Shown piece after piece: positions 17,940 to 24,598 of a DNA stretch of 38,161 nt; position 1 is the first letter of the stretch, and each line of letters begins with the position of its first letter. The DNA is from Hydrogenophaga sp. GTDB taxonomy: Bacteria; Pseudomonadota; Gammaproteobacteria; Burkholderiales; Burkholderiaceae_C. The stretch is taken from contig NZ_JALHLX010000014.1 of NCBI RefSeq assembly GCF_022844385.1, forward strand, positions 14,803-52,963. The letters run 5' to 3'. The notes below the pieces were generated by a model. That model had not been told where the DNA came from, searched no databases, and saw only the letters and a list, made by a program, of their open reading frames with translations. The position numbers and the translations under genes were made by a program.

Positions 17940-18491
17940 CTAGTGCAATGTTCTTGGACCGGGCGGCGTGATGCCCGGGCCTTGCAATTCGTCGGGCTCG
18001 TCCACCTGCATGCGGAAGAAGCCGGTGCCCATCGAGCCCTTGCCCACCTCGGCTTCGGTTGCTTCGCGCACCGCGTGCACCTTCATCGAGATGCGCAGCG
18101 CAATGCCCGCCAGCGGGTGGTTGCCGTCGAGCACCACGTGCTCGGGGTAGATGTCGCTCACAAAGTACAGGCGGTCGCGGGGTGCAGCGGGGTTGCAGCC
18201 GGCGGGCAGGCCTTCAAAGCCCATGCCTTCTTCAAGCTCGTCGGGGAACAGGTGGCGCGGCTCCAGAAAAAGCAGCGTGTCGTCGTAGTCTCCGAAGCCA
18301 TCGACCGGCTCCAGGTGCAGCTCGATCGTGTCCCCCACCGAGTGGTTGAGCAGACCTTCTTCGATCTTGGCCAGCAGGTCACTGCCGCCCACGAGAAATT
18401 CCACGGGTTCTTCGAGCACATCGAGACTCTCGCCCAGCGTGTCCTTCAGGGTCCAGGTGAGCGCCACGACGCATTGTTGGGTGATTTTCAT
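17940..18491 (-). CDS. slyD: FKBP-type peptidyl-prolyl isomerase, SlyD-like
   Basis: A 183-residue cytosolic isomerase and chaperone of the SlyD group. The FKBP part begins MKITQQCVVALTWTLKDTLGE, with GSDLLAKIEEGLLNHSVGD and the DGFGDYDD segment. The chaperone insert-in-flap domain lies at about 75-130 (VLDGNHPLAGIALRISMKV). Unlike E. coli SlyD it lacks the His/Cys-rich nickel-binding tail, ending instead in a Pro/Gly-rich stretch. It is divergent from roxA with 14 bases between start codons. A GACAAT box 6 bases upstream of the ATG implies a leaderless mRNA. Confidence 0.92.
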   Translation of the reverse strand: MKITQQCVVALTWTLKDTLGESLDVLEEPVEFLVGGSDLLAKIEEGLLNHSVGDTIELHLEPVDGFGDYDDTLLFLEPRHLFPDELEEGMGFEGLPAGCNPAAPRDRLYFVSDIYPEHVVLDGNHPLAGIALRISMKVHAVREATEAEVGKGSMGTGFFRMQVDEPDELQGPGITPPGPRTLH

Positions 18492-18505
18492 CCGACAATT
18501 GTCCC
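18492..18505. promoter_or_regulatory. Palindromic -10 element shared by slyD and roxA
   Basis: The entire gap between the two divergent start codons is 14 bases and contains the perfect palindrome GACAATTGTC (18494-18503). Read on either strand it gives GACAAT followed by 6 bases and then ATG, so both transcripts would start at the A of their start codons. Both -35 regions would lie inside the opposite coding sequence. This is inferred from spacing and symmetry. Confidence 0.6.
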
Positions 18506-19657
18506 ATGTTCAAACCTGAAACCTTCGGGCCGCCGGCCACGGCCGCCGCCACGCAAATCCCTCTGAACCTGTTGGGCGGCTTGTCACCAGCGCAGTTCAT
18601 GCGCCGCCACTGGCAAAAAAACCCCTTGCTGATCCGCCAGGCCATTCCCGGCTTCCGACCCATCCTGAGCCGTTCGGCGTTGTTCGATCTGGCCAGCCAG
18701 GAAACCGTCGAGTCGCGCCTGATCGTGCGCAAGCCACGGGGTTGGGCGCTCAAACAGGGACCGTTCAAGCGCAGCGCGTTGCCGCCATTCAAGCAGTCGG
18801 GCTGGACGCTGCTGGTGCAGGGCGTGGACCAGCATGACGACGCGGTGCACGAACTGCTGAAGCGCTTCCGTTTTGTGCCCGATGCGCGGCTGGACGACCT
18901 GATGATCTCGTGGGCCAGCGAAGGCGGTGGCGTGGGGCCGCACTTCGACAGCTACGACGTCTTCCTGCTGCAGGCCAGTGGACAGCGCCGCTGGCGCATC
19001 GGTCGGCAGAAAGACCTGACGCTGCAGCCCGATGTGCCGCTGAAGATCCTGCAGAACTTCGAGCCCGAGGAAGAGCATGTGCTGGAAGCCGGCGACATGC
19101 TCTACCTGCCGCCGCGCTGGGCGCACGACGGTGATGCGCTGGGCGAGGACTGCATGACCTACTCCATCGGCTTTCGCGCGCCACAGCGCGGCGGGCTGGC
19201 TGGCGAGCTGCTGCAGCGCATGGCTGACGAGCTCGACGACGAAACGCTGTACCGCGACCCGACCCAAGCCGCCACGGCCCACCCGGGCGCGATGCCCGAA
19301 GGGCTGGAAGCGTTCGCGGTGGACGCCCTGCAGCGTCTGCTCGCCGAGCGGCAATCGCTCGCCTGCGCTCTGGGCGAGGTGATGACCGAGCCCAAGCCGC
19401 GCATCTTTTTTGACGAGGCACAGGGCCACTGGGTGGCGGGCGCCGTGCGGCTGGACCGTCGCACCCGCATGATGTACGACCCACGTCATGTGTTCATCAA
19501 TGGTGAGAGTTTTCGCGCCGGCGGCGCCGATGCCCGCCTGATGCAGCGCCTCGCCGATGAGCGTGCGTTGGATGCACGCCAGGTGCAGCGCGCCAGCGAA
19601 GGCGCCCAGGCTTTGCTGCAGGATTGGTTCGAGGCCGGATGGCTGCACCTCGTGTGA
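18506..19657 (+). CDS. roxA: JmjC/cupin ribosomal oxygenase (50S L16 arginine hydroxylase type)
   Basis: A 383-residue 2-oxoglutarate- and Fe(II)-dependent oxygenase related to E. coli RoxA (YcfD), which hydroxylates an arginine of ribosomal protein L16. The iron triad is His146 and Asp148 (HFDSYD) and His207 (WAHDGDA). The length and the C-terminal winged-helix part (about 250-383) match the family. Early residues LSPAQFMRRHWQKNPLLIRQA are a strong family signature. It is divergent from slyD and probably leaderless. A second gene of unknown function follows after 41 bases. Confidence 0.93.
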   Translation: MFKPETFGPPATAAATQIPLNLLGGLSPAQFMRRHWQKNPLLIRQAIPGFRPILSRSALFDLASQETVESRLIVRKPRGWALKQGPFKRSALPPFKQSGWTLLVQGVDQHDDAVHELLKRFRFVPDARLDDLMISWASEGGGVGPHFDSYDVFLLQASGQRRWRIGRQKDLTLQPDVPLKILQNFEPEEEHVLEAGDMLYLPPRWAHDGDALGEDCMTYSIGFRAPQRGGLAGELLQRMADELDDETLYRDPTQAATAHPGAMPEGLEAFAVDALQRLLAERQSLACALGEVMTEPKPRIFFDEAQGHWVAGAVRLDRRTRMMYDPRHVFINGESFRAGGADARLMQRLADERALDARQVQRASEGAQALLQDWFEAGWLHLV

Positions 19658-19698
19658 GGCGGCCCGAGGTTTGTTGATTGTTCACTGAGGACTTCGCC

Positions 19699-20214
19699 AT
19701 GACTCAGACCGATACCGCCGGCACGGCTCCGCCAGCCTTGCCCACAGGCCGTCTCCAAGGTCGGCAGGTGTTCGCAGACACCGTGCGCCTGGCGTTCGAG
19801 GTCGCCGCTTTGGAAGGCTGGAACCACATCACCCTGAGCGACCCGGACTTTGCCGACTGGCCGCTGGGCGAGCGCGCGGTGGTCGATGCCCTGAACCGCT
19901 GGGCGCGCCGCGGGCGCACGCTCAAGATGCTGGCGCGGCACTACGACCAGCTGCGCCTGTTGCACCCGCGGTTTGTGCAGTGGCGCGTGACCTGGTCGCA
20001 TCTGGTGGAGGCACACGCCTGCGCGGGTGTCGCGGGCGCCGAGTTGCCCAGCGCCATCGGCTCGCCGGTGTGGACGCTGGAGCGGCTGGACCCGCTGCGC
20101 AACACGCTGGTGGCCAGCAGGGATGCCGAGCGGCGCGTGGCGCTGCAGGAGCGGGTGAACGAGTGCTGGCTCCGGAGCACGCCGTCGTTTCCCGCGAGCC
20201 AGCTCGGGCTGTAA
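19699..20214 (+). CDS. Conserved-looking hypothetical protein
   Basis: A 171-residue soluble protein that I do not recognise. It is rich in Trp, Arg and Leu and shows no signal peptide or membrane segment. Conserved-looking stretches are FADTVRLAFEVAALEGWNHITLSDPDFADWPLGERAVVDALNRWARRG and HYDQLRLLHPRFVQWRVTWSHLVEA. The second follows the pattern of a regulatory or nucleotide-handling domain, but no catalytic motif can be named. ATG 19699 is preached by GAGGA 9-13 bases upstream; the earlier in-frame TTG at 19678 is less likely. It lies 41 bases after roxA on the same strand, so co-transcription is likely. It is followed by a two-way terminator. Confidence 0.8.
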   Translation: MTQTDTAGTAPPALPTGRLQGRQVFADTVRLAFEVAALEGWNHITLSDPDFADWPLGERAVVDALNRWARRGRTLKMLARHYDQLRLLHPRFVQWRVTWSHLVEAHACAGVAGAELPSAIGSPVWTLERLDPLRNTLVASRDAERRVALQERVNECWLRSTPSFPASQLGL

Positions 20215-20224
20215 ACCCGCCATG

Positions 20225-20254
20225 AAAAAGGCCGCCCGAAGGCGGCCTTTGCTC
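20225..20254. terminator. Bidirectional terminator between the hypothetical gene and bamC
   Basis: A perfect 10-bp stem AAAGGCCGCC / GGCGGCCTTT with a CGAA loop. On the plus strand it ends TTTGCTCT; on the minus strand the tail is TTTTTCATG. It can stop both converging transcription units. Confidence 0.88.
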
Positions 20255-20270
20255 TCTGTGCAGTGCCTGC

Positions 20271-21410
20271 TTATTTCAGGTCGTCAGCCAGCAGCTGCGT
20301 GATGCGGCGCGCATTGGCCGACCCCTCTGGCTGGCCTTGCGCACCCAGCACCGAGACGGTGGTGGCGGTGTCCACGCTGCGCACCACGACCTGGTAGCGC
20401 TCGGTGGCCGCTTCTTTCTTCGAGCCACCAAACAGCTTGCCGAAGAAGCCGGGTTCCTTGGCGTCGACAACGGGTTCGACATAACGAACGAAGTAAATGC
20501 CTTTGGTGCGGTCGCGGTCTTCCACGGTGAAACCGGTGCGGTCCAGCGAGAGACCCACGCGGCGCCAGGCGCGATCGAAGTTGTCCACGAACTGCACCAC
20601 GGGGACGTTGTTCACCATGGTGACCTTGGCCGCGGCCTGCGCGGGTGCTGAAGCGGTGACCGCCTGGGCCTGCGCTTCGGTCACGCCGAGCTTGACCATC
20701 AGGCGGCGCAGGAATTCGGTTTCCAGTTCCACGTCAGCCGGGCGGGGCTGCCAGACGGTCTGGTCTTTGTCCTTGGTGGAGTAGACCTCGACCATGCCGC
20801 GGTGGCTGATGTAGACCTCGGTGCCGCCGTTGGCGGTGCGTTCCAGGCGGGTGCGGAAGCGGTCACGTTCACCGGTGGAGTAAAGATTCTCGAACAACCG
20901 GCCGATGGTCGAACGGATGAAGTCTTGCGGCAGCTTGGCGCGGTTCTCGGCCCAGTCGGTTTCCATGATGCCCAGCGCTTCCTGGTCGATGTCGAGCAGG
21001 AAGCCGTTTTCTTGCCAGAAATCGCGCACAGGGCTCCAGAGCTTGTCGGCCGGGCGGTCGATCACCAGCCAGCGCTGGTTGCCCGCGCGCTCGATGCGCA
21101 CGTCGCCCACCGTGTTCACCGCGGTGGTGGCGGCGGTGGCTTGGGTCGGCAGCGCGGCCTGGTAGCCGCTGGCTGTCACCGTGGTGCCCGGCACGTTATA
21201 GCGCGAGTCGCGGCTGAGTTGGGTCAGGTCGGGCGGCACGTCCAGCGTGCTGCCGCGCTGGGCGCTCTTGTAGTCGATCTTGTCTTCCTGGAGCATGGAG
21301 CAGCCCGAGGCGATGAGGGCGGCAGCGGCTACCAGGCCCAGGCGGGACCACGCAGCAGCGCCGGCCCAGGACTGAAGGCGGGAGGTCTGATTCAGAGCGG
21401 GAGTGGACAT
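20271..21410 (-). CDS. bamC: Outer membrane protein assembly factor BamC (lipoprotein)
   Basis: A 379-residue lipoprotein subunit of the BAM complex, which inserts beta-barrel proteins into the outer membrane. The signal peptide is unusually long (about 36 residues) and ends in the lipobox LIASGC with Cys37. The lasso-like N-terminal segment (DYKSAQRGSTLDVPPDLTQL) is the BamC signature, followed by two helix-grip domains (about 105-220 and 270-375). It follows dapA by 54 bases, the classical dapA-bamC (dapX/nlpB) pairing. A later start would shorten the signal peptide to a more usual length: the Trp21-Ser22 region is near the expected start, though no ATG lies there. Confidence 0.93.
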   Translation of the reverse strand: MSTPALNQTSRLQSWAGAAAWSRLGLVAAAALIASGCSMLQEDKIDYKSAQRGSTLDVPPDLTQLSRDSRYNVPGTTVTASGYQAALPTQATAATTAVNTVGDVRIERAGNQRWLVIDRPADKLWSPVRDFWQENGFLLDIDQEALGIMETDWAENRAKLPQDFIRSTIGRLFENLYSTGERDRFRTRLERTANGGTEVYISHRGMVEVYSTKDKDQTVWQPRPADVELETEFLRRLMVKLGVTEAQAQAVTASAPAQAAAKVTMVNNVPVVQFVDNFDRAWRRVGLSLDRTGFTVEDRDRTKGIYFVRYVEPVVDAKEPGFFGKLFGGSKKEAATERYQVVVRSVDTATTVSVLGAQGQPEGSANARRITQLLADDLK

Positions 21411-21464
21411 GGGGGAGCTCGGTGGAGACCGGGTATATGGGGTGGACAGAAGAGTGGGTTGGAG

Positions 21465-22361
21465 TCAGACCAGGCCGCTTTGTTGCAGCGCGCCTTCGAC
21501 TTGTGGCACCAGATGGCGCGACATGGGGGTGAGCGGAAGACGCATGGTCTCACGGCACAGACCCATGCGGGCCATGGCCCATTTCAGCGGAATCGGGTTG
21601 GCTTCGCAGAACAGCTGTTTGTGCACCGGCATCAGGCGGAACTGGATGTCCATGGCGCGTTTCACGTCACCTGCGATGGCGGCCACGCAGAGTTCGTGCA
21701 TGAGGCGCGGCGCGATGTTGGCGGTGACGCTCACATTGCCCTGTCCGCCGCACAGCATGAGGGCCACCGCAGTCGGGTCATCGCCCGAGTAGATGGCAAA
21801 GCCCTTGGGCGCTTCGCGGATCAGCCACTGCGCGCGTTCGATGTTGCCGGTGGCTTCCTTGATCCCGACGATGCCGGGCACCTGGGCCAGGCGCAGGACG
21901 GTCTCGTGGTGCATGTCGGCCACGCTGCGGCCGGGCACGTTGTAGAGCACGGTGGGCAGGTCGCCCACGGCTTCGGCAATCGCCTTGAAATGCTGGTACT
22001 GGCCTTCTTGCGTGGGCTTGTTGTAGTAGGGCACGACCTGCAGCTGGCAGTCGGCGCCCACGCTCTGCGCGAAGCGTGCGAGTTCGATGGCTTCGCGGGT
22101 GGAGTTGGCGCCGCAGCCGGCCATGATGGGCACGCGCTTGTCACCGTGCGTCTTGGCCTGCTCGACCGACACACGGATGATTTCGCAGTGCTCTTCCACC
22201 GTGACGGTGGGCGACTCGCCGGTGGTGCCGACCACGCCGATGCAGTCGGTGCCTTCGGTGATGTGCCAGTCGATGAGTTTGCGCAGGGTGGGGTAGTCCA
22301 CGCTGCCGTCTTCATGCAGGGGGGTGGCCAGGGCCACGATGCTGCCGGTGATGGTGTTCAT
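21465..22361 (-). CDS. dapA: 4-hydroxy-tetrahydrodipicolinate synthase
   Basis: A 298-residue TIM-barrel enzyme that condenses pyruvate with aspartate semialdehyde, the first committed step to diaminopimelate and lysine. Schiff-base Lys168 is in GIKEATGN. The proton-relay residues are in GTTGES (Thr46/Thr47) and LYNVPGRS (Tyr140), and Arg145 binds the substrate carboxylate. Length and motifs match E. coli DapA. It is upstream of bamC on the same strand. It has its own -10 box (22433-22438) that overlaps the stop of the methyltransferase gene, leaving a leader of about 65 bases. Confidence 0.97.
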   Translation of the reverse strand: MNTITGSIVALATPLHEDGSVDYPTLRKLIDWHITEGTDCIGVVGTTGESPTVTVEEHCEIIRVSVEQAKTHGDKRVPIMAGCGANSTREAIELARFAQSVGADCQLQVVPYYNKPTQEGQYQHFKAIAEAVGDLPTVLYNVPGRSVADMHHETVLRLAQVPGIVGIKEATGNIERAQWLIREAPKGFAIYSGDDPTAVALMLCGGQGNVSVTANIAPRLMHELCVAAIAGDVKRAMDIQFRLMPVHKQLFCEANPIPLKWAMARMGLCRETMRLPLTPMSRHLVPQVEGALQQSGLV

Positions 22362-22432
22362 TGCTGCAGGCTCAAATGGGGCGCTTTTGGGGACCCGGCC
22401 CCGCAGGGCGCGGCATCTCGCGCGAATCGTGC

Positions 22433-22438
22433 ATTCTA
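22433..22438 (-). promoter_or_regulatory. Putative dapA -10 box overlapping the upstream stop codon
   Basis: TAGAAT on the minus strand. Its first three bases are the TAG stop of the methyltransferase gene. The dapA ATG lies about 72 bases downstream. No good -35 match is seen at the usual spacing. Confidence 0.45.
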
Positions 22439-22990
22439 CCCAGTGGCATCCAGCGGATACCGGGGCGGCGAGTCGGGTGTCCCCGGGTGTTTTCGCACCG
22501 CCGCAATGCGCTGCACGAAGCGCTCGGGCCGGTCGCAGAAGCCGTCTTCGTAAGCCACCACGTGCAGACCCTCGCGGGCCTTCAGAAGTTCACCGGGTTG
22601 CAGCAGGAAGTCGGGCCGTGAGGGCTTGCCCACGCTCTCGTTGCCCATGGCAAAGGTTTCGTAAATCAACACGCCGCCCGGCGCCACACTGCGCGTGATC
22701 ACGGGCAGCAGCGCACGCCAGAGGTAGTTGGTCACCACCACCGCGTCGAAGGTCTCGCCTTCAAACGGCCAGGGGCCGTTTTCGATGTCGGCCAGCACAG
22801 CGCGGCCGAAGGGCTTCACAGCCTCGATCGCTTCAGTCGATCGGTCGACTCCGGTGACTGGGTGGCCGCGTTGTGCGAACCACTTCAGGTGCCGGCCCTG
22901 GCCGCAGGCCACATCCAGCACCGATCCGCCCGGTTCTACGAGCTGCGCCCAGCGTTGCACCCAGGCCGATGGCGCCTCCGTGCCGTGCAT
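22436..22990 (-). CDS. Class I SAM-dependent methyltransferase
   Basis: A 184-residue cytosolic methyltransferase. Motif I is [20 protein letters not shown], the acidic residue after strand 2 is in VTGVDRS, and motif IV-like [16 protein letters not shown] and post-motif [16 protein letters not shown] follow. It resembles TehB/UbiE-like small-molecule methyltransferases; the substrate is unknown. The ATG at 22990 overlaps the last base of the TGA of the small membrane protein gene (TGATG), a strong sign of translational coupling. A longer upstream reading frame is possible but would overlap that gene. Confidence 0.88.
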   Translation of the reverse strand: MHGTEAPSAWVQRWAQLVEPGGSVLDVACGQGRHLKWFAQRGHPVTGVDRSTEAIEAVKPFGRAVLADIENGPWPFEGETFDAVVVTNYLWRALLPVITRSVAPGGVLIYETFAMGNESVGKPSRPDFLLQPGELLKAREGLHVVAYEDGFCDRPERFVQRIAAVRKHPGTPDSPPRYPLDATG

Positions 22991-23199
22991 CAGAAACAGC
23001 TCCACAGCTGATCGGCCAGGTTCACCAGAAAGCCCGGCTGGTTGTAGAGCGTGAGCGTGCCCAGCAGGATGGCGATGACGCCCATCCACACCAGGGCGCG
23101 CTGCCAGAGGCGAGCCGCCGCACGGCCGCCCGAAGGCGGCTCAGCCCCCTCGGGGGGCAGCGACCCGCGCAGCGGCGGAGAGTGGGGGTCCAGATTCAC
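22990..23199 (-). CDS. Small membrane protein with a repeat-derived N-terminus
   Basis: A 69-residue predicted protein. Residues 38-58 (VWMGVIAILLGTLTLYNQPGF) can form one membrane helix. Residues 5-29 (PHSPPLRGSLPPEGAEPPSGG) are encoded by a diverged copy of the GC-rich repeat found at 30758-30939, in the same frame. The GTG start overlaps the MFS transporter stop as GTGA, and its stop overlaps the methyltransferase start as TGATG, so it looks coupled on both sides. The original gene may have begun at Met39, with the repeat added later. Function unknown. Confidence 0.65.
   Translation of the reverse strand: MNLDPHSPPLRGSLPPEGAEPPSGGRAAARLWQRALVWMGVIAILLGTLTLYNQPGFLVNLADQLWSCF
23119..23195 (-). 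repeat. Diverged copy of the 91-bp GC-rich repeat
   Basis: It shares the core GCCCCCTCGGGGGGCAGCGA (23144-23163) and flanking blocks GGCGG and GCGGAG-GTGGGGG with the tandem copies at 30758-30939. It lies inside the coding region of the small membrane protein and is read as SLPPEGA in the same frame as in the other copies. Confidence 0.75.
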
Positions 23200-24431
23200 G
23201 CCGCGGCTCCCATGCGCTGCGGGGCGCGCTCGATCGGTGTCTCGCGCACCGGCAGGTTGATCAAGCCGGCAAACACGCCCAGCGCGATCGAGATGACCCA
23301 GACGATGTCGTAGCTCCCGGTGCGGTCGTACAGCACGCCGCCCAGCCACACGCCCATGAAGCTGCCGATCTGGTGGCTGAAGAACACGAAACCCCCCAGC
23401 ATGGACATGTGGGCCACGCCGAAGATCTGCGCCACCACCGCGTTGGTGGGCGGAATGGTGGAGAGCCACAGCAGGCCCATGACGCTGGCGAACACGTACA
23501 CGCTCATGGGCGTGAGCGGCACGATCAGGAAGATGGCGATCACCACGGCGCGCGCGAAGTAGATGAACGACAGGATGTGCCGCTTGGCCATGCGCTGGCC
23601 GAGGGCGCCGGCCGCGTAGGTGCCGAACACGTTGAAGAGCCCGATGAGCGCCAGCGCGTAGCTCGCGACCTGCGGCGACAGGCCGTTGTCTTTCAGATAG
23701 CTCGGCATGTGCACGCCGATGAACACCACCTGGAAGCCGCACACAAAATAGCCGGCCATGAGCAACTGGAAGCTGCGGTAGCGGAAGGCCTCGCGCAGCG
23801 CTTGCAGAATGGTTTGTTCACGCGCTGGCGCCTTGCCGCCACCAAAACCCGGCTCACGCAGGCCCCAGGCCAGCGGCACGATCAACAACACCGCCGCGCT
23901 CAGGAACAACAGCGCCTCTTGCCAGCCGAAGCTGCTGATCAGCCAGCCTTCCACCGGCACCATGAGGAACTGCCCGAAGGAGCCCGCCGCTGCGGCCACA
24001 CCCATGGCCCAGGAGCGCTTGTCGGCCGAGATCTGCCGCCCGATCACGCCATAGATCACGGCGTAGGTGGTGCCGGCCTGCGCGGCGCCGATCAGCACGC
24101 CGGCGGTGAGCGCAAAGGTCATGGGCGTGGTGGTCAGGGCCATGCCGATGAGGCCCAGGCCGTAGAGCACCGCACCGCCGATCAGCACACGAAACGCGCC
24201 AAAGCGGTCGGCCGCCATGCCGGCAAAGATGCCGAACACGCCCCAGGAGAGGTTTTGAACAGCCAGCGCAAAAGCGAAGTTCTCGCGGGTCCAGTCTTGT
24301 GCCTGGGTGATCGGTTGCAGCCACAGGCCGAAGCCATGGCGGATGCCCATGGAGAGCGTGACGATGAGGGCGCCGCAGGCGAGAACCTGAAAGGTCGAGA
24401 GCTGGGCGCGGGTGGGTGGGGCAGAAGACAT
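23196..24431 (-). CDS. Major facilitator superfamily transporter
   Basis: A 411-residue inner-membrane transporter with about twelve hydrophobic segments. The MFS loop 2-3 signature appears as GMAADRFGAFRVLIGG. It resembles monocarboxylate/oxalate-formate antiporter-like members (SMGIRHGFGLWLQP near the N-terminus), but the substrate is unknown. I chose ATG 24431 (MSSAPPTRAQ). The frame extends upstream, but the extension is not protein-like and would cross the parE promoter. A TACAGT box sits 6 bases before this ATG, so the message may be leaderless. Its stop overlaps the next gene's GTG start. Confidence 0.9.
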   Translation of the reverse strand: MSSAPPTRAQLSTFQVLACGALIVTLSMGIRHGFGLWLQPITQAQDWTRENFAFALAVQNLSWGVFGIFAGMAADRFGAFRVLIGGAVLYGLGLIGMALTTTPMTFALTAGVLIGAAQAGTTYAVIYGVIGRQISADKRSWAMGVAAAAGSFGQFLMVPVEGWLISSFGWQEALLFLSAAVLLIVPLAWGLREPGFGGGKAPAREQTILQALREAFRYRSFQLLMAGYFVCGFQVVFIGVHMPSYLKDNGLSPQVASYALALIGLFNVFGTYAAGALGQRMAKRHILSFIYFARAVVIAIFLIVPLTPMSVYVFASVMGLLWLSTIPPTNAVVAQIFGVAHMSMLGGFVFFSHQIGSFMGVWLGGVLYDRTGSYDIVWVISIALGVFAGLINLPVRETPIERAPQRMGAAA

Positions 24432-24437
24432 CCGGCG

Positions 24438-24443
24438 ACTGTA
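24438..24443 (-). promoter_or_regulatory. Possible -10 box of a leaderless MFS transporter mRNA
   Basis: TACAGT on the minus strand, then 6 bases (CGCCGG) and the ATG at 24431. The same spacing is seen at slyD, roxA and the sulfurtransferase gene. Confidence 0.35.
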
Positions 24444-24548
24444 GCGAAGAAGACCGGCCTTGACCTGTCGCCGCCGGAGCGGGCTCTTGATATCGGCTCG
24501 GCCGATTGATGCCGGGCAGGCATGGAAGCCGACCGTGCGGGCGGATAT

Positions 24549-24564
24549 CTGTATCTTCATACAG
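24549..24564. promoter_or_regulatory. LexA-type operator (SOS box) upstream of parE
   Basis: CTGTATCTTCATACAG is a CTG-N10-CAG site with perfect 6-bp arms and matches the proteobacterial LexA consensus (CTGTATATATATACAG) except in the central four bases. It ends 20 bases before the parE -10 box and covers the expected -35 region. The MFS start lies 118 bases away on the other side. LexA binding is inferred. Confidence 0.65.
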
Positions 24565-24584
24565 TCTTTGAGGGTTCCGGTGCT

Positions 24585-24590
24585 TACAAT
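24585..24590 (+). promoter_or_regulatory. Putative parE -10 box
   Basis: TACAAT ends 8 bases before the parE ATG, so the message would start at or within two bases of the start codon. No Shine-Dalgarno sequence is present. The -35 region (about 24562-24567) overlaps the right arm of the LexA-type site. Confidence 0.55.
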
Positions 24591-24598
24591 CCGCCCCC

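Noticed and set aside
22990..23742. Longer form of the small membrane protein extending into the MFS gene
   Set aside because: The added part overlaps the MFS transporter in another frame and is Arg/His-rich shadow sequence; the GTG at 23199 fits the coupling.
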